A stretch of 8,010 bases of DNA, taken from contig JAEOUK010000188.1 in assembly GCA_016839385.1 (NCBI GenBank), forward strand, positions 1-8,010. Direction: 5' to 3'. This stretch comes from Promethearchaeota archaeon. Its GTDB lineage: Archaea; Asgardarchaeota; Lokiarchaeia; Sigynarchaeales; MK-D1. The translations under genes and the position numbers were made by a program. The notes beneath the pieces were generated by a model, which was given only the letters and a program-made list of their open reading frames with translations, ran no database searches and was not told the origin of the DNA. Of the stretch, positions 4,314-8,010 are shown piece by piece (the stretch's first letter is position 1; each line of letters opens with the position of its first letter).

Positions 4314-6365
4314 ATGAAGTACACATTAAATAGGAAGGCAAAATTCAAAGTTGATCTGGATAATATAGGAATAAAAGAAGGATGGTGGATACCATCTTGG
4401 ATCGAAGAAAAGAAAACCAACTTCGAATCCATAGAATTACCAAATTGTTGGAATTCCATACCTTCTTTGAAGAAATTTGAGGGAATAGTTTGGTTTTTTA
4501 TCGAATTTAATGAGATTCCTGGTTACTCAAATGTCCTAAAAAGTGCTCGACTATATGATTTATATCTTCATTTTAAAGGCGTTAACTACAACACCACAGT
4601 TTGGTTAAATGGTGCAGAATTGGGAACACATGATTATGGATTTTTGCCTTTCGAGTTTAAAGTAATTCCTGATACTTTAAACGCCCGAGAGACAAATTAC
4701 ATAGCGGTGCGTGTCGAAAATTATCGAAAAGAGAATCGAATCCCATGCAGATCATTTGATTGGTATAATTATGGGGGAATTTATCGAGATTTTGAGTTTC
4801 ATATCAAAGAAAAATACCGAATAGATTGGTTAGGAGTCTCATCCGATTTAGATAGGAATTTAGATGCAAAAATCAATGTTAGGTTACGGATTGTCGATAA
4901 TAGAGAGAATATCACTACTGTAGAGGAAATGATGCACCATATCAATTGGAATTTATATTACATTGGAGATCAATCATCAAAGGCATCAGAACAAAAACAA
5001 GAAATTAAGCTCGATGACACTACGTTAATTACTTCAGAAAATCAAGACATGCCAGAAGAAGAACAAGATATTCTTGATGATTTCCTAAAAGATACTAAAC
5101 CAATTTCTCCCACTTCTCAAACAACTCCTGATTTAACTCATGAACCTGTCGTTTTAATTAAATCTGGGGATAATCGTTTCGTAGGAAAAAAAAATAATGA
5201 AGTAGTTTTTGAACTAGAAAAACCGAAATTGTGGAGTCCCAGTCATCCTGAATTATATAAACTTGAAATCCATCTTGTAGGTTCAAATGAACGAAAAAGT
5301 GTACATTTTGGTATACGAAGCATCAAATCCACAAAAAAAGGGCTTTTTCTAAATAATAAACGAATAAAGTTGTTCGGAGTAAGTCTTCACGAAGAACAGT
5401 TACCCTATTACAGGACTATGCCATCAGATATCCGCCAACGGGATGTCTTAGATATTAAAAAAATGGGTTTTAATGCACTGCGAACTGCTCACTATCCTCA
5501 TGATGAAACTTTAATTGAGTTAGCAGATAAAGAAGGATTGCTGATATTAGAAGAGATCCCAGTATATTGGGGAGTAGCTTTTAGTGATCCTAAAGTCTTT
5601 AAAACAGCAGCCCACATGCTTCGTACTTTAATATTTCGAGATTATAATCATCCTAGTGTAATTATGTGGAGTTGTGGTAATGAAATTCCCATAAGTAATC
5701 TCTCTTGCTCGAGATTCATTGAAAATTTAATGCGATACGCTCATAAGCTAGATAAAAGTCGTTTAATTTCGTACGTTAGTGCAAATATGTTCACTGATCG
5801 GATGAGAAGAAAATCTGATATTAACTGTATCAATACCTATTTTGGATGGTATTATCTAGCTCATCGCTCAGTAGGATTTTTACTTGATACAATTCGATAC
5901 ACAAATTCTAAGAAGCATTGGATTCTTACAGAATTTGGTGCAGGGGCGAAATTGGGATTTCATAAGCCTTTACGTGCAGCGTTCAAGTTCTCAGAGGAGT
6001 ATCAAGCATCCGTCATTGCACATCATATAAAAACAATTAATTCCAGGGATTATTTTGCAGGCTGGTTCATCTGGATTTACAGAGATTTTAAAAGTCATAT
6101 GCGAACGAACCCATATCAGTCAGGTTTTAATCGTAAAGGCATTGTAGATGAGAATAACAATAAAAAACTCATCGCAAAACTCATGCCAAAAATCATTCGA
6201 AAACAAAATCCAAGGATTAAGAATCATAACATCTTTGCAGCACTTTTATTAGGAACCATTTACCCAATTGCGAAAATTATTGGTGCTCTAGTTAGTATAT
6301 TCCAACCCAAAATGGGAATTAAAGATGCTGATACATATTACAATGTCGCACCCGAAAAGGTTTAG
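4314..6365 (+). CDS. Glycoside hydrolase family 2 enzyme, probable beta-glucuronidase
   Basis: Retaining exo-glycosidase of 683 residues, predicted to release terminal beta-D-glucuronate. The N-terminal jelly-roll sugar-binding domain spans about 40-165 (GVNYNTTVWLNG at 89-100, NYGGIYRDF at 152-160). An Ig-like domain spans about 166-340, and the TIM barrel about 341-625. The acid/base is Glu457 in WSCGNE (452-457) and the nucleophile Glu540 in LTEFGAG. TAHYP (391-395) and NTYFGWYY (507-514) match active-site segments of E. coli GusA/UidA. Asn606-x-Lys608 in NRKG matches the N-x-K pair that binds the substrate carboxylate in beta-glucuronidases and is absent from beta-galactosidases. Oddities: an acidic, low-complexity insertion at about 217-285 inside the Ig-like domain, and a hydrophobic segment at 639-663 in an extended tail. 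There is no signal peptide, so it is probably cytoplasmic, possibly membrane-associated. E. coli UidA is 603 residues. The GIFT-domain gene follows. Confidence 0.92.
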   Translation: MKYTLNRKAKFKVDLDNIGIKEGWWIPSWIEEKKTNFESIELPNCWNSIPSLKKFEGIVWFFIEFNEIPGYSNVLKSARLYDLYLHFKGVNYNTTVWLNGAELGTHDYGFLPFEFKVIPDTLNARETNYIAVRVENYRKENRIPCRSFDWYNYGGIYRDFEFHIKEKYRIDWLGVSSDLDRNLDAKINVRLRIVDNRENITTVEEMMHHINWNLYYIGDQSSKASEQKQEIKLDDTTLITSENQDMPEEEQDILDDFLKDTKPISPTSQTTPDLTHEPVVLIKSGDNRFVGKKNNEVVFELEKPKLWSPSHPELYKLEIHLVGSNERKSVHFGIRSIKSTKKGLFLNNKRIKLFGVSLHEEQLPYYRTMPSDIRQRDVLDIKKMGFNALRTAHYPHDETLIELADKEGLLILEEIPVYWGVAFSDPKVFKTAAHMLRTLIFRDYNHPSVIMWSCGNEIPISNLSCSRFIENLMRYAHKLDKSRLISYVSANMFTDRMRRKSDINCINTYFGWYYLAHRSVGFLLDTIRYTNSKKHWILTEFGAGAKLGFHKPLRAAFKFSEEYQASVIAHHIKTINSRDYFAGWFIWIYRDFKSHMRTNPYQSGFNRKGIVDENNNKKLIAKLMPKIIRKQNPRIKNHNIFAALLLGTIYPIAKIIGALVSIFQPKMGIKDADTYYNVAPEKV

Positions 6366-6375
6366 GTAATCCCTC

Positions 6376-6383
6376 TTTTTTTT
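6376..6383 (+). terminator. T8 tract, possible archaeal terminator after the beta-glucuronidase-like gene
   Basis: Eight consecutive T begin 10 nt after the TAG of the preceding gene, with another T5 at 6392-6396. No stem-loop precedes it, in line with U-tract-only termination in archaea. It may only reduce read-through into the next gene. Confidence 0.4.
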
Positions 6384-6397
6384 CATACATATTTTTG

Positions 6398-6404
6398 TTA
6401 TATA
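6398..6404 (+). promoter_or_regulatory. Possible TATA box for the GIFT-domain gene
   Basis: TTATATA lies 34 nt before the TTG start at 6438. The usual 26-nt spacing puts the transcription start near 6427, at the edge of the AGGAG motif, which is tight. Co-transcription with the upstream gene is an equally good explanation. Confidence 0.3.
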
Positions 6405-6424
6405 CGAAATTTGATAACTATATT

Positions 6425-6429
6425 AGGAG
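6425..6429 (+). promoter_or_regulatory. Ribosome-binding site that selects the TTG start at 6438
   Basis: AGGAG is followed by an 8-nt spacer and then TTG at 6438-6440. No in-frame ATG exists near the 5' end of this gene. Another in-frame TTG at 6411 would place the motif inside the coding region and has no purine-rich sequence before it. Confidence 0.6.
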
Positions 6430-6437
6430 CGAATAAA

Positions 6438-7367
6438 TTGACTGCTGCAGAGGAATTCCACATTGTGTTCGATCAAATACACAATAATTCAATCACAATT
6501 GAAACGAATGCATATAATTCTTTTATACAGTATTTATTTCAACAGAACTTACGTGTGGGTAAATTAACTGCAACATTAAATAATGAAACTCTTAAACCAT
6601 ATGAAATTTTGATTTTAGGAAATGCACAAGATTCCACATATTCCATTAATGAAATTTATGCAATTCTAGAATTTGTGCGTAAAGGAGGATCTGTAATAAT
6701 CTTCTCGGATGAAGGGGGAGATTTATCAAATCGCTCAAATCTAAATGAGCTTACTATTAATTTTGGATTCAAAATTCTACCAAATATTATTTTCGATCCG
6801 GAATCATATGTGGATAAAATGGTTCGCCCATTAATCAAGAACTTTCTACCCCATCCCATAACTGAGGATGTGGATGCTATTGTATATTCTTCAGGGTGCT
6901 CATTTGAGATTATAGATAATGCAGAATTTGCCGAATATCGTGATGTTTCTCTCAACCCAATTGCATTTTCTTCACCCACATGTAAAATGAAAATATTTGA
7001 AAACCAGAAATGGATAGAACGTCCTGCTCCTAACTCAATCGTTGCTGTTGCTGGTAGATATTTTGAGGGGCGAGTAGTTGCGATTGGAACTCCTTCAATG
7101 TTATCATCATTAAGTAATAATTACGGCTTTAAAGCAAGAAACAACCTCAATTTTATAAAAAACATATTTGAGTGGTGCATGACTCCTTCAGAAGATACCT
7201 TTAGTATAACGCAAGTACTTGGAGATAGAGTGGAAGCTTTGGTTCAAATTGAAAAAGAGTTATTCGAGTGGACTATGGAATTAGTAGCACGTAACCAATG
7301 GGGAGATTTATCCAATATAATTAATCATAGTTTAAAACTATTCCAGAAAAAACTGCGAAAATCATAA
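6438..7367 (+). CDS. GIFT-domain (IFT52/GldG-like, GATase-1-like fold) protein
   Basis: A 309-residue cytoplasmic protein of unknown function, with no signal peptide or membrane helix. Residues 7-250 show a Rossmann-like alternation typical of the GIFT superfamily (intraflagellar transport IFT52, gliding GldG, oligosaccharyltransferase OST48). The landmarks are an initial strand FHIVFD (7-12); YEILILGNAQ (55-64); an F/Y-x-x-E-rich helix; the glycine turn and strand KGGSVIIFSDEGGD (82-95) leading to NLNEL and FGFKI; HPIT (139-142); and RVVAIGTPSML (212-222). Compare the GG-strand-GEGGE and NxNFLLEEYG motifs I recall from IFT52. Residues about 250-309 are a helical tail that I do not recognise. 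The catalytic Cys-His pair of true amidotransferases is not apparent, so binding rather than catalysis is likely. The TTG start is chosen from AGGAG with an 8-nt spacer. It follows the beta-glucuronidase-like gene by 72 bp and may be co-transcribed; a glycan-binding role would fit but is speculative. Confidence 0.78.
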   Translation: MTAAEEFHIVFDQIHNNSITIETNAYNSFIQYLFQQNLRVGKLTATLNNETLKPYEILILGNAQDSTYSINEIYAILEFVRKGGSVIIFSDEGGDLSNRSNLNELTINFGFKILPNIIFDPESYVDKMVRPLIKNFLPHPITEDVDAIVYSSGCSFEIIDNAEFAEYRDVSLNPIAFSSPTCKMKIFENQKWIERPAPNSIVAVAGRYFEGRVVAIGTPSMLSSLSNNYGFKARNNLNFIKNIFEWCMTPSEDTFSITQVLGDRVEALVQIEKELFEWTMELVARNQWGDLSNIINHSLKLFQKKLRKS

Positions 7368-7370
7368 ATT

Positions 7371-8010
7371 CTACACTAATTCATCCAAATGTGATTCAAT
7401 AAATTGAAGAACTCCACCTTCTATATTTGATGGGATAATGTAATCCGCATATTTTTTTATTTCCTTAGGTGCATTTTCTACAACTACGACTGTTCCTGCA
7501 AGTTTAAACATTCCAATATCATTATAGTTATCCCCAAATACTATTGTTTCATTTTTTGTATATCCTTTTAGAGTCATCAAAGTCTCGACCATGACTTCTT
7601 TACGAGCGTTAAAGGGATTATATTCCAACCAGTACATTCCCGGAAGAAAAGAATCTTCAAAATACAATATGTGAGTGTTTTGTGAGATAACGGTATTGTT
7701 ACAAGAGAATTCATAGAATTTATCAAGAGTTTTCTTAGGATACATAAATTGAATGCTTATTACTGGATCATTAAGATATTCGATATACTCATGTGTTTCT
7801 AATCTGCGAATCTTATTACTACACCACCAATTCCCCTTAACAAACCTTGGTAAGTTATGGTTTATATCATATGAAGCGAATACCATAGTTTGAAGTTTGA
7901 ATTTCTCAACATGGGTATAAATTTCAGAAACAGTCTCTTGAGGAATGGTTAAATAATCAATTATAGAACCTGATGGGTACTCAGCCATGATTGCGCCATT
8001 AGTTAAAATT
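7371..8010 (-). CDS. HAD superfamily IIB (Cof-like) phosphatase, N-terminus cut off by window edge
   Basis: C-terminal part of a HAD-IIB hydrolase, probably a sugar-phosphate or related small-molecule phosphatase acting in the cytoplasm. The frame stays open to the right edge: upstream of the Met at 7988 it reads ILTNGAI, matching the 'xxNGA' strand that precedes the cap domain in Cof-like proteins. The real start, with the nucleophile DxD motif, is therefore outside the window. Counting from that Met, the IIB alpha/beta cap occupies roughly 15-120. The motif III lysine is Lys130 in NARKE, where many relatives have SKG. Motif IV is GDNYND (152-157), which binds Mg2+ with the missing aspartates, followed by the typical ENAPKEIKKYADYI (171-184) and GGV. 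The gene converges on the GIFT-domain gene with only 3 bp between stop codons. The substrate cannot be inferred. Confidence 0.9.
   Translation of the reverse strand, partial: ILTNGAIMAEYPSGSIIDYLTIPQETVSEIYTHVEKFKLQTMVFASYDINHNLPRFVKGNWWCSNKIRRLETHEYIEYLNDPVISIQFMYPKKTLDKFYEFSCNNTVISQNTHILYFEDSFLPGMYWLEYNPFNARKEVMVETLMTLKGYTKNETIVFGDNYNDIGMFKLAGTVVVVENAPKEIKKYADYIIPSNIEGGVLQFIESHLDELV

Noticed and set aside
4030..4459. Overlapping short frames on both strands around the divergent spacer
   Set aside because: They run across the zinc-ribbon gene, the spacer and the GH2 start; none has a start signal or plausible protein composition.
6411..6437. TTG at 6411 as start of the GIFT-domain gene
   Set aside because: No ribosome-binding site precedes it, whereas TTG at 6438 has AGGAG with an 8-nt spacer; not strictly excluded.
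6656..6979. Minus-strand frame of 107 codons
   Set aside because: Antisense to the GIFT-domain gene; composition is Ser/Ile/Arg-rich with no recognisable motif or start signal.
7371..7988. A complete 205-residue HAD protein starting at the Met at 7988
   Set aside because: The frame stays open to the window edge and reads ILTNGAI, a conserved Cof-like segment; a protein starting at 7988 would lack the nucleophile domain.

Overview
The window (about 35% GC by eye) looks archaeal. Candidate TATA boxes rather than bacterial -35/-10 elements sit upstream of several genes. One gene seems to be read from a leaderless transcript, while others have GGAG ribosome-binding sites. The protein set (paired CPxC zinc ribbons around an Ig-like domain, an IFT52/GldG-type GIFT domain, a HAD-IIB phosphatase) suits archaea, perhaps an Asgard lineage. 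That placement is an inference; there is no rRNA, tRNA or marker gene here to test it.

Layout, left to right. (1) On the minus strand, positions 1-2783 hold a probable two-gene operon: a 12-TM MFS transporter, then 43 bp later a membrane-anchored heparinase II/III-family polysaccharide lyase that runs off the left edge. (2) Positions 2784-2900 form a compact divergent promoter with nearly identical 10-bp TATA elements facing opposite ways. It serves the MFS gene and a rightward gene for a 100-residue helical protein of unknown function. (3) Positions 3204-3338 separate convergent genes and hold an 11-bp inverted repeat flanked by an 8-bp direct repeat: a structured RNA, a terminator or a tiny MITE-like element. 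(4) A minus-strand gene encodes zinc ribbon - Ig-like domain - Pro-rich linker - zinc ribbon. (5) After a 204-bp divergent spacer, two plus-strand genes follow: a GH2 enzyme with the residues of a beta-glucuronidase, and a GIFT-domain protein read from a TTG start. (6) The right edge carries the C-terminal part of a HAD-IIB (Cof-like) phosphatase, meeting the GIFT gene tail to tail with 3 bp between them.

The likely common theme is use or remodelling of uronic-acid-containing glycans: an outward-facing lyase, a transporter of unknown substrate, and a predicted cytoplasmic beta-glucuronidase with an unusual acidic insertion and a hydrophobic tail. Joining these into one pathway is inference from proximity. 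The zinc-ribbon, small helical, GIFT and HAD proteins have no demonstrated role in it. No tRNA, rRNA, CRISPR array, transposase or phage gene was seen.
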